Shown here one piece after another: positions 1-8,645 of a stretch of 33,624 nucleotides of DNA (positions within the stretch are counted from its first letter, which is position 1; each line of letters starts with the position of its first letter). The notes under the pieces are model-generated. The model was not told the origin of the DNA and did no database searches. It saw only the letters and a program-made list of their open reading frames with translations. Source of the stretch: Actinomycetes bacterium. GTDB lineage: Bacteria; Actinomycetota; Acidimicrobiia; Acidimicrobiales; Bog-793. The position numbers and the translations under genes are program-made. The stretch spans positions 1 to 33,624 of the forward strand of contig JAKABX010000009.1 of the NCBI GenBank assembly GCA_021796545.1, written 5' to 3'.

Positions 1-1
1 C

Positions 2-808
2 ACCGGTCAGCTCGAAGCCGCAGCGGTCAGCCGGATCGAGGTCGAGCGCACGCGCGACCGCCTGCGCGTCGACATCCACACCGCGCGCCCCGGCATCGTC
101 ATCGGCCGGCGCGGCGCGGAGGCCGACCGTCTGCGGCGCCAGCTCGCGCGCATCACGCACAACCCGAACGTCCAGCTGAACATCCAGGAGATCAAGCAGC
201 CCGAGCTCGACGCGGCCCTCATCGCGCAGGGCATCGCGGACCAGCTCGCGCGCCGGATCTCTTTCCGCCGGGCGATGAAGCGGGCGATCCAGACCGTCCA
301 GAAGGCGGGCGGTCTTGGTGTGCGTGTCCAGTGCTCGGGCCGCCTCGGCGGTTCGGAGATGGCCCGGCGCGAGTCCTACCGCGAGGGCCGCGTCCCGTTG
401 CACACGCTGCGCGCCGACATCGATTACGGCTTCCGCGAGGCACGCACGACAACCGGGCGCGTCGGCATCAAGGTGTGGATCTACAAGGGCGACATCCTGC
501 CCTACAAGACCGCGGTCGAGGACAAGATCTCCCGCGAGGCCGCGATGGCCGTCGGGGAGACCTCCGGCCAGAGCCGGCCGCGTCGCATCGTGAGCGCCGG
601 CGGTGGCCGACGGCGTCCCGACCTCGCCGCACCCGGGGCGACCCCCGCGCCGGTGGCGCCCGAGGCCGCACCCGTGGCTCCCGAGCCGGCCCCGGCACCC
701 CCTGCGGACGACTCCCTCGAGCGCCTCCTCGCCGAGGAGGAGGAGATCGAGCGCCGCACGCGGGCCGAGCACCACGACGTCCCGCACTTCCGCAAGGAGA
801 CCGACTGA
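2..808 (+). CDS. rpsC: 30S ribosomal protein S3 (5' partial)
   Basis: S3 sits at the mRNA entry channel of the small subunit. The frame is open from base 2, so roughly the first 40 residues lie upstream of the window; 268 residues are visible. The KH-type RNA-binding loop ([10 protein letters not shown]) and the conserved C-terminal domain ([17 protein letters not shown], then [10 protein letters not shown]) are clear. After the core (near RRIVSAGG) there is a tail of about 70 residues: an Ala/Pro-rich stretch, then an acidic Glu-rich stretch ending in HFRKETD. Many S3 proteins end soon after the core, so the tail is unusual. rplP follows after 2 bases, as expected in the S10 operon. The identification is certain. 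Confidence 0.97.
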   Translation, partial: TGQLEAAAVSRIEVERTRDRLRVDIHTARPGIVIGRRGAEADRLRRQLARITHNPNVQLNIQEIKQPELDAALIAQGIADQLARRISFRRAMKRAIQTVQKAGGLGVRVQCSGRLGGSEMARRESYREGRVPLHTLRADIDYGFREARTTTGRVGIKVWIYKGDILPYKTAVEDKISREAAMAVGETSGQSRPRRIVSAGGGRRRPDLAAPGATPAPVAPEAAPVAPEPAPAPPADDSLERLLAEEEEIERRTRAEHHDVPHFRKETD

Positions 809-810
809 CC

Positions 811-1245
811 ATGCTGATGCCGCGCAAGGTCAAGCACCGCAAGCAACACCGCGGGCGTCTCACGGGCGTCGCCAAGGGCGGCACCTCGGTGTCCTTCGGC
901 GACTACGGGATCAAGGCCGAGGAGCCGGGCTGGATCACGGCCCGTCAGATCGAGGCCGCCCGTATCGCGATGACCCGCCACGTGCGCCGTGGCGGCAAGG
1001 TCTGGATCCGCGTCTTCCCCGACAAGCCGGTCACCCAGAAGCCGGCCGAGACGCGCATGGGCTCGGGCAAGGGCAATCCCGAGCGCTGGGTCGCGGTCGT
1101 GCGGCCGGGCCGGATTCTGTTCGAGCTCGCCGGGGTCGACGAGACCCTCGCGCGCGCGGCGATGGAGCGGGCGATCCAGAAGCTCCCGATCAAGGCGCGC
1201 TTTGTCGTGCGCGAGCAGGCGGCGGTTGCGGAGGTGGAGGCCTGA
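811..1245 (+). CDS. rplP: 50S ribosomal protein L16
   Basis: L16 helps shape the A site of the 50S subunit. The 144-residue product has the family opening [15 protein letters not shown] and the conserved core ([15 protein letters not shown], then [15 protein letters not shown] and [10 protein letters not shown]). The usual length is about 138. The first ATG is preferred because L16 proteins normally start M-L-x-P; a second ATG lies 6 bases downstream. It follows rpsC by 2 bases, and its stop shares one base with the rpmC start, which indicates translational coupling. Confidence 0.97.
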   Translation: MLMPRKVKHRKQHRGRLTGVAKGGTSVSFGDYGIKAEEPGWITARQIEAARIAMTRHVRRGGKVWIRVFPDKPVTQKPAETRMGSGKGNPERWVAVVRPGRILFELAGVDETLARAAMERAIQKLPIKARFVVREQAAVAEVEA

Positions 1246-1454
1246 TGACCAAGGCGACCGAGCTGCGGTCCCTCGACCCCGTCGACCGCGTCCAGAAGCT
1301 CGCCGACGCGCGCCAGGAGCTTTTCAACCTGCGCTTCCAGCTCGCGACCGGACGGCTCGACAACGTCAGCCGCATCCGCGAGGTGCGGCGTGAGGTCGCG
1401 CGCCTGCTGACGCTTCGGCGCGAGCAGGACCTGACCGAGAGCGAGGAGCAGTGA
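1245..1454 (+). CDS. rpmC: 50S ribosomal protein L29
   Basis: L29 is a small helical protein near the polypeptide exit tunnel. The 69-residue sequence carries the family signature: [14 protein letters not shown], then [16 protein letters not shown] and a basic segment beginning [11 protein letters not shown]. Length is normal. The ATG overlaps the rplP stop by one base (TGATG), and the same arrangement occurs at the rpsQ junction, so rplP-rpmC-rpsQ are probably translated in a coupled way. Confidence 0.97.
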   Translation: MTKATELRSLDPVDRVQKLADARQELFNLRFQLATGRLDNVSRIREVRREVARLLTLRREQDLTESEEQ

Positions 1455-1729
1455 TGGCCGAGCAGAGCGCGGCGCCCGAGCGTCAGCTGCGCAAGGTGCG
1501 GGAGGGCACGGTCGTCTCCCGCAAGACGGACAAGACCGCCGTCGTCGCCGTCGTCGACCGGGTGCGCCACCAGCGCTACGCGAAGACGGTGCAGCGGACC
1601 AAGCGCCTGTACGTCCACGACGAGGAGAACGCGTCGTCGGTCGGTGATCGTGTCCGTGTGAGTGAGACGCGCCCGCTGTCCAAGCTGAAGCGCTGGCGGC
1701 TGGTCGAGATCCTGGAGCGTGCGCGGTGA
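1454..1729 (+). CDS. rpsQ: 30S ribosomal protein S17
   Basis: S17 binds 16S rRNA early in 30S assembly. The 91-residue product has an extra N-terminal stretch of about 13 residues before the typical [19 protein letters not shown]. It then carries the OB-fold elements [36 protein letters not shown] and [10 protein letters not shown]. The ATG at 1454 is chosen because it overlaps the rpmC stop by one base; an in-frame GTG lies one codon upstream. The next gene begins in a 4-base GTGA overlap. Confidence 0.97.
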   Translation: MAEQSAAPERQLRKVREGTVVSRKTDKTAVVAVVDRVRHQRYAKTVQRTKRLYVHDEENASSVGDRVRVSETRPLSKLKRWRLVEILERAR

Positions 1730-2094
1730 TCCAGCAGGAGACCCGCCTCAAGGTGGCCGACAACTCCGGCGCGCGCGAGGTGCTGTGCATCAAGGTGCTC
1801 GGCGGCTCGCGCCGGCGCTACGCGCGCATCGGCGACGTCTTCATCGCGACCGTGAAGGACGCCGTGCCGGGCGCGGCCGTGAAGAAGGGCGACGTCGTGC
1901 GCTGCGTCGTCGTCCGGGCCAAGAAGGAGAGCCGCCGGCCCGACGGCAGCTACATCCGCTTCGACGAGAACGCAGCCGTCCTCATCAACGACCAGTTGCA
2001 GCCGCGGGGAACCCGCATCTTCGGCCCCGTGGGCCGGGAGCTTCGGGACAAGCGCTTCATGCGCATCGTCTCCCTGGCTCCGGAGGTGATCTGA
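1726..2094 (+). CDS. rplN: 50S ribosomal protein L14
   Basis: L14 lies at the 30S-50S interface and contacts L19. The 122-residue protein has standard length and near-consensus sequence: [35 protein letters not shown], a [19 protein letters not shown] segment and the ending [10 protein letters not shown]. Translation starts at a GTG in a 4-base overlap (GTGA) with the rpsQ stop. Confidence 0.98.
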   Translation: MIQQETRLKVADNSGAREVLCIKVLGGSRRRYARIGDVFIATVKDAVPGAAVKKGDVVRCVVVRAKKESRRPDGSYIRFDENAAVLINDQLQPRGTRIFGPVGRELRDKRFMRIVSLAPEVI

Positions 2095-2400
2095 ATGCGC
2101 ATCCACAAGGGCGACACCGTGCAGGTGCTCTCCGGCAAGAACCGCGGCAAGAGCGGCGAGGTCATCCGTGCGCTCCCCAAGGAGAACAAGGTGATCGTCG
2201 CGGGCGTCAACATCGCCAAGCGCCACCAGCGGGCCCTCCGGGCGACGATGCAGGCCGGCATCATCGACAAGGACATGCCGCTTCCGGTGTCGGCGGTCGC
2301 GCTCGTCTGCAAGAAGGACGGTGCGACGCGCGCTGCGTACCGCGTCGAGGATGACGGCAAGAAGCGACGCGTCTGCGCGAAGTGCGGGGGCGACCTGTGA
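2095..2400 (+). CDS. rplX: 50S ribosomal protein L24
   Basis: L24 is an assembly-initiating 50S protein. The 101-residue product starts with the KOW motif region ([21 protein letters not shown]) and contains [12 protein letters not shown]. The C-terminal zinc-ribbon-like part normally has two CxxC pairs. Here the first pair reads C72-K-K-D75, so one ligand has become aspartate, while the second pair (C94, C97) is intact. The ATG directly follows the rplN stop. The end overlaps the rplE start by 4 bases. Confidence 0.97.
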   Translation: MRIHKGDTVQVLSGKNRGKSGEVIRALPKENKVIVAGVNIAKRHQRALRATMQAGIIDKDMPLPVSAVALVCKKDGATRAAYRVEDDGKKRRVCAKCGGDL

Positions 2401-2972
2401 GCGCGCCGGGCGCCGTGGCTGAGCGACCGCGCCTCAAGGTGCGCTACGAGGCCGAGATCCGCGACCGCCTGCGCGCCGAGCTCGGGCTGCGCAACGTCAT
2501 GGAGGTGCCCCGCCTCGAGAAGATCGTCATCAACTGCGGGGTGGGCCGCGCGACCCAGCAGCAGAGCCTCCTCGAGGGCGCGGTGCGCGACCTTGGGGCG
2601 ATCACCGGCCAGAAGCCGGTCGTTACCCGCGCCCGCAAGTCGATCGCGGCGTTCAAGCTGCGCGAGGGGAACGCAATCGGCGCGATGGTGACGTTGCGCG
2701 GTGACCGGATGTGGGAGTTCCTCGACCGGCTCATCTCGCTCGCGGTGCCCCGCATCCGCGACTTCCGGGGACTGCCGTCCCGCTCGTTCGACGGGCACGG
2801 CAACTACACCTTCGGCATCACCGAGCAGCTGATCTTCCCCGAGATTGACTACGACCGCATCGACACCACCCGAGGGATGGACATCACGATCGTGACGACC
2901 GCCCGCACCGACGCCGAGGGCAGGGCCCTGCTCGACGCGTTCGGCTTCCCGTTCCGGCGCGAAGGACAGTAG
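2397..2972 (+). CDS. rplE: 50S ribosomal protein L5
   Basis: L5 binds 5S rRNA and forms part of the central protuberance. The 191-residue product has conserved blocks [74 protein letters not shown] and [13 protein letters not shown] 2397 is chosen because it gives the same 4-base GTGA overlap with rplX seen at other junctions; a further in-frame GTG lies 15 bases upstream, inside rplX. About ten extra N-terminal residues precede the usual start of homology. Two bases separate it from rpsZ. Confidence 0.97.
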   Translation: MSAPGAVAERPRLKVRYEAEIRDRLRAELGLRNVMEVPRLEKIVINCGVGRATQQQSLLEGAVRDLGAITGQKPVVTRARKSIAAFKLREGNAIGAMVTLRGDRMWEFLDRLISLAVPRIRDFRGLPSRSFDGHGNYTFGITEQLIFPEIDYDRIDTTRGMDITIVTTARTDAEGRALLDAFGFPFRREGQ

Positions 2973-2974
2973 CG

Positions 2975-3160
2975 ATGGCAAAGAAGGCTCTCGTCGAGAA
3001 GCAGCAGCGCACGCCGAAGTACAAGGTGCGCGGCTACACCCGCTGCCGTCGCTGCGGCCGCCCCCGCGCGGTGCTGCGCCGCTTCGGCCTCTGCCGGATC
3101 TGCCTGCGCGAGCTGGTGCACGCAGGCGAGGTTCCCGGCGTCACCAAGGCGAGCTGGTGA
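2975..3160 (+). CDS. rpsZ: 30S ribosomal protein S14, zinc-binding type
   Basis: S14 is a late-assembling head protein of the 30S subunit. At 61 residues this is the short form. It carries four zinc-ligand cysteines at C24, C27, C40 and C43 (CRRC and CRIC), which marks the C+ paralogue found in zinc-replete actinobacteria. The ending VPGVTKASW is the family signature. Whether a zinc-independent S14 paralogue exists elsewhere in the genome cannot be seen here. Confidence 0.98.
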   Translation: MAKKALVEKQQRTPKYKVRGYTRCRRCGRPRAVLRRFGLCRICLRELVHAGEVPGVTKASW

Positions 3161-3176
3161 GGGGAGGCGAACACCG

Positions 3177-3581
3177 ATGACCATGACCGATCCGATCGCG
3201 GACATGCTGACGCGCCTTCGCAACGCCAACGTCGCGATGCACGACAGCGTGTCCATGCCCGGCTCCAAGGTGAAGGCGGCGCTCGCCACGATCCTCGAGC
3301 GCGAGGGGTACATCGCGGGCTTCTCGACCTCAGAGGACCCGCGCCGGCCCGGCACCGTTCTCGAGATCAAGATGAAGTACACCGCCGAACGCGCCCGGGC
3401 CATCGCCGGCCTGAAGCGTGTCTCCAAGCCGGGACTGCGCGTCTACGCGCGCGCCGACCAGCTGCCCCGCGTCCTCGGCGGGATGGGCGTCGCGGTGCTG
3501 TCCACGAGCCGCGGCCTTCTCACCGACCGTGAGGCACGCCAGGCCCGAGTCGGGGGCGAGGTGCTCTGCTATGTGTGGTGA
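3177..3581 (+). CDS. rpsH: 30S ribosomal protein S8
   Basis: S8 binds the central domain of 16S rRNA; in E. coli it also represses spc operon translation. The 134-residue product shows [16 protein letters not shown] near its start, [28 protein letters not shown] and the C-terminal [13 protein letters not shown] followed by GGEVLCYVW. Two in-frame ATGs occur at 3177 and 3183. The first is chosen because a GGGGAGG purine run lies about 11 bases upstream; the second matches the usual N-terminus equally well. Confidence 0.97.
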   Translation: MTMTDPIADMLTRLRNANVAMHDSVSMPGSKVKAALATILEREGYIAGFSTSEDPRRPGTVLEIKMKYTAERARAIAGLKRVSKPGLRVYARADQLPRVLGGMGVAVLSTSRGLLTDREARQARVGGEVLCYVW

Positions 3582-3620
3582 CGTCCGCGGCGCCACCGCG
3601 GCCCTGCGAGGTGATCGCTG

Positions 3621-4160
3621 ATGTCGCGAATCGGACGGGCGCCCGTCGCGCTGCCTGCGGGGGTCGAGGTCGACCTCGCCGAGCGGCGCGTCGTCGTCAA
3701 GGGCCCGAAGGGCACGCTCCAGCGCGACCTCCCGGGCGCGATCACGGTGCGCCGTGACGAGCAGGTCCTCGTCGTCGAGCGCCCCGACGACCAGCGCCAG
3801 AACCGCGCGCTCCACGGGCTCACGCGCACGCTGATCGCCAACATGGTGACGGGCGTCACCGAGGGCTTCCACAAGGATCTGGAGATCGTCGGCGTCGGCT
3901 ACCGCGCGGCCGCCAAGAGCCCGGACCAGCTCGAGCTCGCGCTCGGCTTCAGCCACCCGGTCGTCGTCGACGCGCCGGAAGGCATCACCTTCGAGGTCCC
4001 CGCGCCGACGCGCATCACCGTGCGGGGCATCGACAAGGAGAAGGTCGGCCAGGTCGCGGCCGATATCCGAAAGATCCGCAAGCCCGAGCCCTACAAGGGC
4101 AAGGGCGTCCGATACGCCGGCGAGGTCGTCCTCCGCAAGGCCGGCAAGGCCGGGAAGTAG
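3621..4160 (+). CDS. rplF: 50S ribosomal protein L6
   Basis: L6 lies near the factor-binding region of the 50S subunit. The 179-residue product has normal length: [15 protein letters not shown] at the start, [34 protein letters not shown] in the middle, and the C-terminal RNA-binding signature [12 protein letters not shown] Shine-Dalgarno-like GAGGTGAT lies just upstream. The 39-base gap after rpsH contains a small CCGCGG inverted repeat (3585-3601). rplR follows after 2 bases. Confidence 0.97.
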   Translation: MSRIGRAPVALPAGVEVDLAERRVVVKGPKGTLQRDLPGAITVRRDEQVLVVERPDDQRQNRALHGLTRTLIANMVTGVTEGFHKDLEIVGVGYRAAAKSPDQLELALGFSHPVVVDAPEGITFEVPAPTRITVRGIDKEKVGQVAADIRKIRKPEPYKGKGVRYAGEVVLRKAGKAGK

Positions 4161-4162
4161 CC

Positions 4163-4525
4163 ATGGCGAACCCATCGCGTCAGCACGAGCTGAAGAAGCG
4201 GCGCCACGCCCGGGTGCGGCGCAAGGTCTCGGGCACGCCCGAGCGGCCGCGCCTGTCGGTGTTCCGCTCGAACAAGCACATCGTGGCCCAGGTGATCGAC
4301 GACGTCGCGGGGGAGACCCTCGCCGCCGCGTCGACTGTCGAGGCCGCGCTGCGCGCGCAGCCCACGGGCAACGTCGCCGCGGCTGCCGAGGTCGGCCGCC
4401 TCGTCGCCGTCCGGGCGAAGGAGAAGGGAGTGGCCCGGGTCGTCTTCGACCGGGGCGCCTCCCGCTACCACGGGAGGGTCGCGGCGCTCGCCAACGCGGC
4501 CCGCGAGGCCGGACTGGAGTTCTGA
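4163..4525 (+). CDS. rplR: 50S ribosomal protein L18
   Basis: L18 works with L5 and L25-type proteins to hold 5S rRNA. The 120-residue sequence has [34 protein letters not shown], a Lys-rich core segment with [17 protein letters not shown], and the ending [10 protein letters not shown]. These are all family hallmarks at normal length. It is closely packed between rplF (2-base gap) and rpsE (1-base gap). Confidence 0.97.
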   Translation: MANPSRQHELKKRRHARVRRKVSGTPERPRLSVFRSNKHIVAQVIDDVAGETLAAASTVEAALRAQPTGNVAAAAEVGRLVAVRAKEKGVARVVFDRGASRYHGRVAALANAAREAGLEF

Positions 4526-4526
4526 G

Positions 4527-5087
4527 ATGCCCGAGCAGCAGTACGAAGAGCGGACGATCAAGGTCAACCGCGTCGCCAAGGTCGTCCAGGGCGGCCGGCG
4601 CTTCTCCTTCACCGCGCTCATGGTCATCGGGGACGGCCAGGGACGGGTCGGTCTCGGCTACGGCAAGGCCAAGGAGGCTGGTCTCGCGGTCCAAAAGGGG
4701 ATCGAGGAGGCGAAGAAGAACCTCTTCGATGTGCCGCTCGCGGGGTCGACGATCACCCACCCGGTGATCGGCGAGGCGGGTGCGGGCCGCATCCTGCTCA
4801 AGCCGGCGGCGCCGGGCACCGGGGTCATCGCCGGTGGTGCCGCCCGTGCCATCTTGGAGATGGCCGGCATCCACGACATCGTCGCGAAGTCTCTCGGCAC
4901 CTCCAACGCGATCAACGTCGCCCACGCGACCATCGCGGGCCTGCGCGCGCTGCGCCGCCCCGACGAGGTGGCGCGGCTGCGGGGCAAGCCGGCCGACGAA
5001 GTCGTCCCCCTCGGCGTCTTGCGCGCCTACGAGGAGCGCCGGCGCGAGGCTGCCACGGCCCCGGGCCGCGCGGCGGAGACCCGGTGA
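4527..5087 (+). CDS. rpsE: 30S ribosomal protein S5
   Basis: S5 lines the mRNA entry site and affects decoding accuracy. The 186-residue product has the double-stranded RNA-binding domain ([16 protein letters not shown], then [16 protein letters not shown]) and the C-terminal domain with [17 protein letters not shown] and [15 protein letters not shown]. After the core a basic tail of about 20 residues ([18 protein letters not shown]) extends to the stop. That stop overlaps the rpmD ATG by one base. Confidence 0.97.
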   Translation: MPEQQYEERTIKVNRVAKVVQGGRRFSFTALMVIGDGQGRVGLGYGKAKEAGLAVQKGIEEAKKNLFDVPLAGSTITHPVIGEAGAGRILLKPAAPGTGVIAGGAARAILEMAGIHDIVAKSLGTSNAINVAHATIAGLRALRRPDEVARLRGKPADEVVPLGVLRAYEERRREAATAPGRAAETR

Positions 5088-5329
5088 TGGCCACGACGGG
5101 CGCCCCCGGGGCGCAGAGCCAGGAGGCCCAGCTGTTCGTGACCCAGGTCCGCTCGGCGATCGGCACCAAGCCCAAGCACCGCGGCACCCTGCGTGCGCTC
5201 GGCCTCGGCCGGATCGGCAAGGCTGCGCTCCTTCCGGACCGGCCGGAGATCCGTGGCATGATCGCCCGCGTCCCCCACCTCGTCGAGGTCGAGGAGGTCG
5301 GGTTCGTGACCGAGGAGGTGGCACCCTGA
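5087..5329 (+). CDS. rpmD: 50S ribosomal protein L30
   Basis: L30 is a small 50S protein. The 80-residue product is longer than the usual ~60 because about 14 residues precede the core, which begins near QLFVTQVRSAIGTKPKHRG. The typical LRALGLGRIGKAALLPDRP and the closing IARVPHLVEVEEV follow. ATG 5087 overlaps the rpsE stop by one base; an in-frame GTG lies one codon upstream. The stop overlaps the rplO start by one base. Confidence 0.95.
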   Translation: MATTGAPGAQSQEAQLFVTQVRSAIGTKPKHRGTLRALGLGRIGKAALLPDRPEIRGMIARVPHLVEVEEVGFVTEEVAP

Positions 5330-5817
5330 TGCGTCCGCACGAACTGGCGCCCGCCCCCGGGGCGACGCGCGACCGGCGCCGCGTCGGGCGCGGCATCGCG
5401 GGCAAGGGGGGCAAGACCGCCGGGCGTGGGACCAAGGGCCAGGGTGCCCGCGACACCGTCAAGCCCGGCTTCGAGGGCGGCCAGCTGCCGCTCACCCAGC
5501 GCATCCCCAAGCTGCGTGGCTTCGCGAACCCGTTCCGGGTCGAGTACAACGTGGTCAACCTCGACGTCCTGGAGGCGACGGGCGCGGACGAGGTGACGCC
5601 CGAGACGCTGCGGGCCGCGGGCCTCGTGCACCACAAGGGCCTGGTCAAGGTGCTCGGCGGCGGTGCCCTCACCCGCGCGGTGCGCGTGCAGGCGCACGCG
5701 TTCTCCCGGTCCGCCGTCGCGGCCATCGAGGCCGCGGGCGGGACGACGAGCGTCGTCCCCGGGCCGCACGGCGACCGTCGTCCCCCCGTCAAGGGCAACG
5801 CGCTCGCCAACCGCTGA
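5329..5817 (+). CDS. rplO: 50S ribosomal protein L15
   Basis: L15 is an RNA-embedded 50S assembly protein. The 162-residue product begins with the L15 signature: the basic, glycine-rich segment RRRVGRGIAGKGGKTAGRG followed by TKGQGARDTVKPGFEGGQ. It continues with LPLTQRIPKLRGFANPF and the globular C-terminal domain containing VKVLGGGALTRAVRV. The start overlaps the rpmD stop (TGATG). About 60-95 bases then separate it from secY, with a hairpin in between. Confidence 0.97.
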   Translation: MRPHELAPAPGATRDRRRVGRGIAGKGGKTAGRGTKGQGARDTVKPGFEGGQLPLTQRIPKLRGFANPFRVEYNVVNLDVLEATGADEVTPETLRAAGLVHHKGLVKVLGGGALTRAVRVQAHAFSRSAVAAIEAAGGTTSVVPGPHGDRRPPVKGNALANR

Positions 5818-5832
5818 GCGCGACCGACCGGC

Positions 5833-5838
5833 TAGGGT
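5833..5838 (+). promoter_or_regulatory. Possible -10 element upstream of secY
   Basis: TAGGGT matches the TAnnnT pattern of actinobacterial -10 elements and sits just after the rplO stop. I see no -35 match at normal spacing. If used, the transcript would begin around 5845 with the hairpin at 5847-5872 near its 5' end. The evidence is weak, because secY may simply be co-transcribed with the spc genes. Confidence 0.25.
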
Positions 5839-5846
5839 CACCACAC

Positions 5847-5872
5847 CGGAGCCGGTGCCGGCAACGGCTCCG
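5847..5872 (+). promoter_or_regulatory. Hairpin between rplO and secY
   Basis: CGGAGCCG (5847-5854) and CGGCTCCG (5865-5872) form a perfect 8-bp inverted repeat around a 10-base loop. No T-run follows. It could be a leader structure affecting secY translation, a partial terminator, or an RNA processing site; the sequence alone does not decide. Confidence 0.5.
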
Positions 5873-5913
5873 CCCCCGGCGTGCCCCCCGAGGCGCCCAA
5901 CGAGGAGAACGTC

Positions 5914-7200
5914 TTGCTGTCGAGCCTGAGGAACATCGTCCGGGTCGCCGACCTGAGGAACAAGGTCCTCTTCACGCTCCTCGTCGTCGCGATCTATCAG
6001 CTCGGGGCGAACATCCCCGTTCCCGGCGTCAACGTGAAGGCGATCGAGAACATCACCTCGGGGACGCGCAACTCGGGCATCCTCGGCTACCTCGACCTCT
6101 TCTCCGGAGGAGCGCTCGCGCGCGCGGCGGTGCTCGGCCTCGGGATCATGCCCTACATCACCTCGTCGATCATCGTGCAGCTGCTCGGCACGGTGATCCC
6201 GAAGTTCGCGCAGTGGCGCGACCAGGGCGCGGTCGGTCAGCGCAAGCTCACCCAGACCACCCGCTACCTCACGGTCGCGCTGGCCCTCATGCAGTCCTCG
6301 GGCATCGTCTTCCTGCTCCACTCCGGTCAACTGCTCTCGACGGGGGCGGACCTCATCCCGAACTTCACCTGGGAGCGGGTGCTCTTCATCATCCTCACCT
6401 TCACCGCCGGCACCGCGTTCGTCATGTGGCTCGGCGAGCTGATCACCGAGCGCGGCATCGGCCAGGGGATGTCGATCCTGATCTTCGCGAACGTCGTCGC
6501 GACGCTGCCCTTTGACGTCCAGATCATCCGTGCCGACAAGGGTTGGGCCGGTCTCATCGTCGTGCTCGTGGTCTGCCTCGCGCTGCTCGTCGCGATCGTC
6601 GCCGTCGAGCTCGGCCAGCGCCGGATCCCGGTCACCTTCGCCCGGCGCGTCGCGGGACGGCGCATGTACGGCGGGGAGAGCACCTACATCCCGTTGAAGG
6701 TCAACCAGGCCGGCGTCATCCCGATCATCTTCGCGAGCTCGCTGTTGTACATCCCGGTCCTCGTCGCGACCGTCCTGCCGTGGAAGGGCGTGCGCAGCTG
6801 GATCCAGGCGAACCTGTACACGCCGACCGGAGGCATCTACCTGCTGCTCTACGGCATCTTCATCGTCGTGTTCACCTTCTTCTACGTCCAGGTGAGCTTC
6901 GACCCGGTCCAGCAGGCCGACACGATCCGCAAGCAGGGCGGCTACATCCCCGGGATCCGCCCCGGCGCGCCGACCGAGCAGTACCTGTCGCGCATCTTGA
7001 ACCGCATCACGCTCCCCGGCTCGTTGTTCCTGGCCTTCGTCGCCCTCGTCCCCTCGGTGCTCCTCGCCGCCTGGCATATCAACACGATCCCGTTCTTCGG
7101 GACGACGCTGCTCATCTGTGTCGGCGTCGCGCTCGAGACGAACAAGCAGATCGACAGCCAGCTGACGATGCGCAACTACGAGGGCTTCCTCCGCTCCTGA
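5914..7200 (+). CDS. secY: Preprotein translocase channel subunit SecY
   Basis: SecY forms the membrane channel through which Sec substrates pass, with SecE and SecG. The product is 428 residues from TTG 5914, a normal length, with ten hydrophobic segments. Family landmarks are ADLRNKVLFTLL near the start, GIMPYITSSIIVQLL, the GERGIGQG-like loop TERGIGQGMSILIF, IPLKVNQAGVIPIIFASS, and the cytosolic loop region with TIRKQGGYIPGIRPG. TTG 5914 is preferred over the upstream in-frame GTG 5881 because GAGGAG (5902-5907) lies 6 bases before it and SecY proteins usually start close to this point; GTG 5881 would add 11 non-conserved residues. It starts the secY-adk-map string common in bacteria. Confidence 0.96.
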   Translation: MLSSLRNIVRVADLRNKVLFTLLVVAIYQLGANIPVPGVNVKAIENITSGTRNSGILGYLDLFSGGALARAAVLGLGIMPYITSSIIVQLLGTVIPKFAQWRDQGAVGQRKLTQTTRYLTVALALMQSSGIVFLLHSGQLLSTGADLIPNFTWERVLFIILTFTAGTAFVMWLGELITERGIGQGMSILIFANVVATLPFDVQIIRADKGWAGLIVVLVVCLALLVAIVAVELGQRRIPVTFARRVAGRRMYGGESTYIPLKVNQAGVIPIIFASSLLYIPVLVATVLPWKGVRSWIQANLYTPTGGIYLLLYGIFIVVFTFFYVQVSFDPVQQADTIRKQGGYIPGIRPGAPTEQYLSRILNRITLPGSLFLAFVALVPSVLLAAWHINTIPFFGTTLLICVGVALETNKQIDSQLTMRNYEGFLRS

Positions 7201-7202
7201 GC

Positions 7203-7883
7203 GTGATACCGGGCGCTCGCCTCATCGTCCTCGGCAAGCAAGGCGCGGGGAAGGGGACCCAGTGCGTGCGGCTGTCGCACCACTACGTGATCCCCCACAT
7301 CTCGACCGGCGACATGCTGCGCGCCGCGGTCAAGCAGCAGACCGAGCTCGGCCGCGAGGCCAAGCGCTACATGGACGCCGGTGAGCTCGTCCCCGACGGG
7401 CTGCTGCTCTCCATGCTCGAGGGGCGACTCGCCCAAGACGACACGCGGGGCCGTGGCTTCGTCCTCGACGGCTTCCCGCGCACGACCGTCCAGGCCGAGG
7501 CGCTCGACGCGCTTCTGGCGCCGCGGGGCCTCGACCTCGTGATCGACCTCGAGGTCCCGACCTCCCTCGTCCTCGAGCGCCTCGCCGGCCGGCGCGTCTG
7601 CGTGGACTGCGGGACGAACTACTCGGTCGCCGCGCCGCCCAAGGTCGATTGGATCTGCGACGTGTGCGGCGGCGAGGTCGTCCAGCGGCCCGACGACACC
7701 GAGGCCGCGATCCAACGCCGCCTCGACCTCTACGAGAAGGAGACCGCTCCCCTCGTGTCGTGGTACGAGGGCTCCAACCGCCTCGTGCGCGTCGAGGGAA
7801 CCGGGACCCCGGACGAGGTGACCGACCGCATCGTGCGCGTGGTCGACGAGAGCCGGCGGACCAAGGTGGTGGAGCATCCGTGA
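7203..7883 (+). CDS. adk: Adenylate kinase with zinc-type lid
   Basis: Adenylate kinase interconverts ATP + AMP and 2 ADP. The 226-residue product has the P-loop GKQGAGKGT (residues 11-19; most family members have GPPGAGKGT), the AMP-binding segment HISTGDMLRAAV, and LDGFPRT near residue 88. Its LID domain carries four cysteines (C133, C136, C152, C155) in CxxC pairs, the structural zinc site of the Gram-positive-type long form. The GTG start lies 2 bases after the secY stop; no better start fits the N-terminus. The end overlaps map by 4 bases. Confidence 0.96.
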   Translation: MIPGARLIVLGKQGAGKGTQCVRLSHHYVIPHISTGDMLRAAVKQQTELGREAKRYMDAGELVPDGLLLSMLEGRLAQDDTRGRGFVLDGFPRTTVQAEALDALLAPRGLDLVIDLEVPTSLVLERLAGRRVCVDCGTNYSVAAPPKVDWICDVCGGEVVQRPDDTEAAIQRRLDLYEKETAPLVSWYEGSNRLVRVEGTGTPDEVTDRIVRVVDESRRTKVVEHP

Positions 7884-8620
7884 TCCGAACGCCGGAGGAG
7901 ATCGGAAAGATGCGCCGCGCCGGACGCGTGGTCGCTGAGATCATCGCGGAGACCCGCGCCTTCATCCGGCCCGGTGTGACAACCGCCGAGGTCGACGCGG
8001 TCGCCCGCAAGGTGCTCGAGCGGCGCGCTGCGCGCTCGAACTTCCTCAACTACCACGGCTTCCCCGCGGTGATCTGCACCTCGCCGAACAACATGATCGT
8101 CCACGGCATCCCCGGCGACTACCGGGTGAAGGAGGGTGACATCCTCTCGGTCGACTGCGGCGCCATCGTCGAGGGCTACCACGGCGACGCGGCCTACACG
8201 ACGGCGGTCGGCGAGGTGAGCCCCGTCGCGGCACGCCTCATCGAGGTCACAGAGCGCTCGCTGTGGGCGGGCATCGACAAGATGCGCCCAGGCAACCGCC
8301 TGCACGAGATCGGCCGCGCGGTCCAGGAGGTCGCGGAGGCTGCAGGCTTCTCGGTCGTGCGCAAGTACGTAGGCCATGCGATCGGGACCGCGATGCACGA
8401 GGAGCCCCAGGTCCCGAACTACTGGCCCGGCAGTCCCGGGCCCCGGCTCAGGGTCGGCAACGTCTTTGCCGTCGAGCCGATGGTGAACGTCGGCGGCCCC
8501 GACACCGTCGAGCTCGAGGACGGGTGGAGCGTCGTCACGGCCGACGGCAGCCTGTCAGCCCACTTCGAGCACACGATCGCCGTGACCGAGCACGGCCCGG
8601 AGGTCCTCACCGCGCCATAG
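7880..8620 (+). CDS. map: Type I methionine aminopeptidase
   Basis: This enzyme removes initiator methionine from new proteins. The 246-residue product retains all expected catalytic and metal positions: H75 in NNMIVHGIPGD, D92 in SVDCG, D103 in HGDAAYT, H166 in YVGHAIGT, H173, E199 in FAVEPM and E230 in AHFEHTI. No N-terminal zinc-finger extension is present. GTG 7880 overlaps the adk stop by 4 bases (GTGA), so adk and map are probably coupled. A gap of about 180 bases follows before infA. Confidence 0.96.
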   Translation: MIRTPEEIGKMRRAGRVVAEIIAETRAFIRPGVTTAEVDAVARKVLERRAARSNFLNYHGFPAVICTSPNNMIVHGIPGDYRVKEGDILSVDCGAIVEGYHGDAAYTTAVGEVSPVAARLIEVTERSLWAGIDKMRPGNRLHEIGRAVQEVAEAAGFSVVRKYVGHAIGTAMHEEPQVPNYWPGSPGPRLRVGNVFAVEPMVNVGGPDTVELEDGWSVVTADGSLSAHFEHTIAVTEHGPEVLTAP

Positions 8621-8645
8621 GGGCCGGTCGGCGGATCCGCTCAGG

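Noticed and set aside
3585-3601. CCGCGG-CGCCA-CCGCGG inverted repeat between rpsH and rplF as an S8 or other regulatory site
   Set aside because: It is only 6 bp and self-palindromic, of a kind expected by chance at this base composition, and does not resemble a known S8 site.
3330-7077. Very long minus-strand open frames opposite rpsH-secY
   Set aside because: Same reason: they mirror conserved ribosomal and translocon genes and show no recognisable domains.
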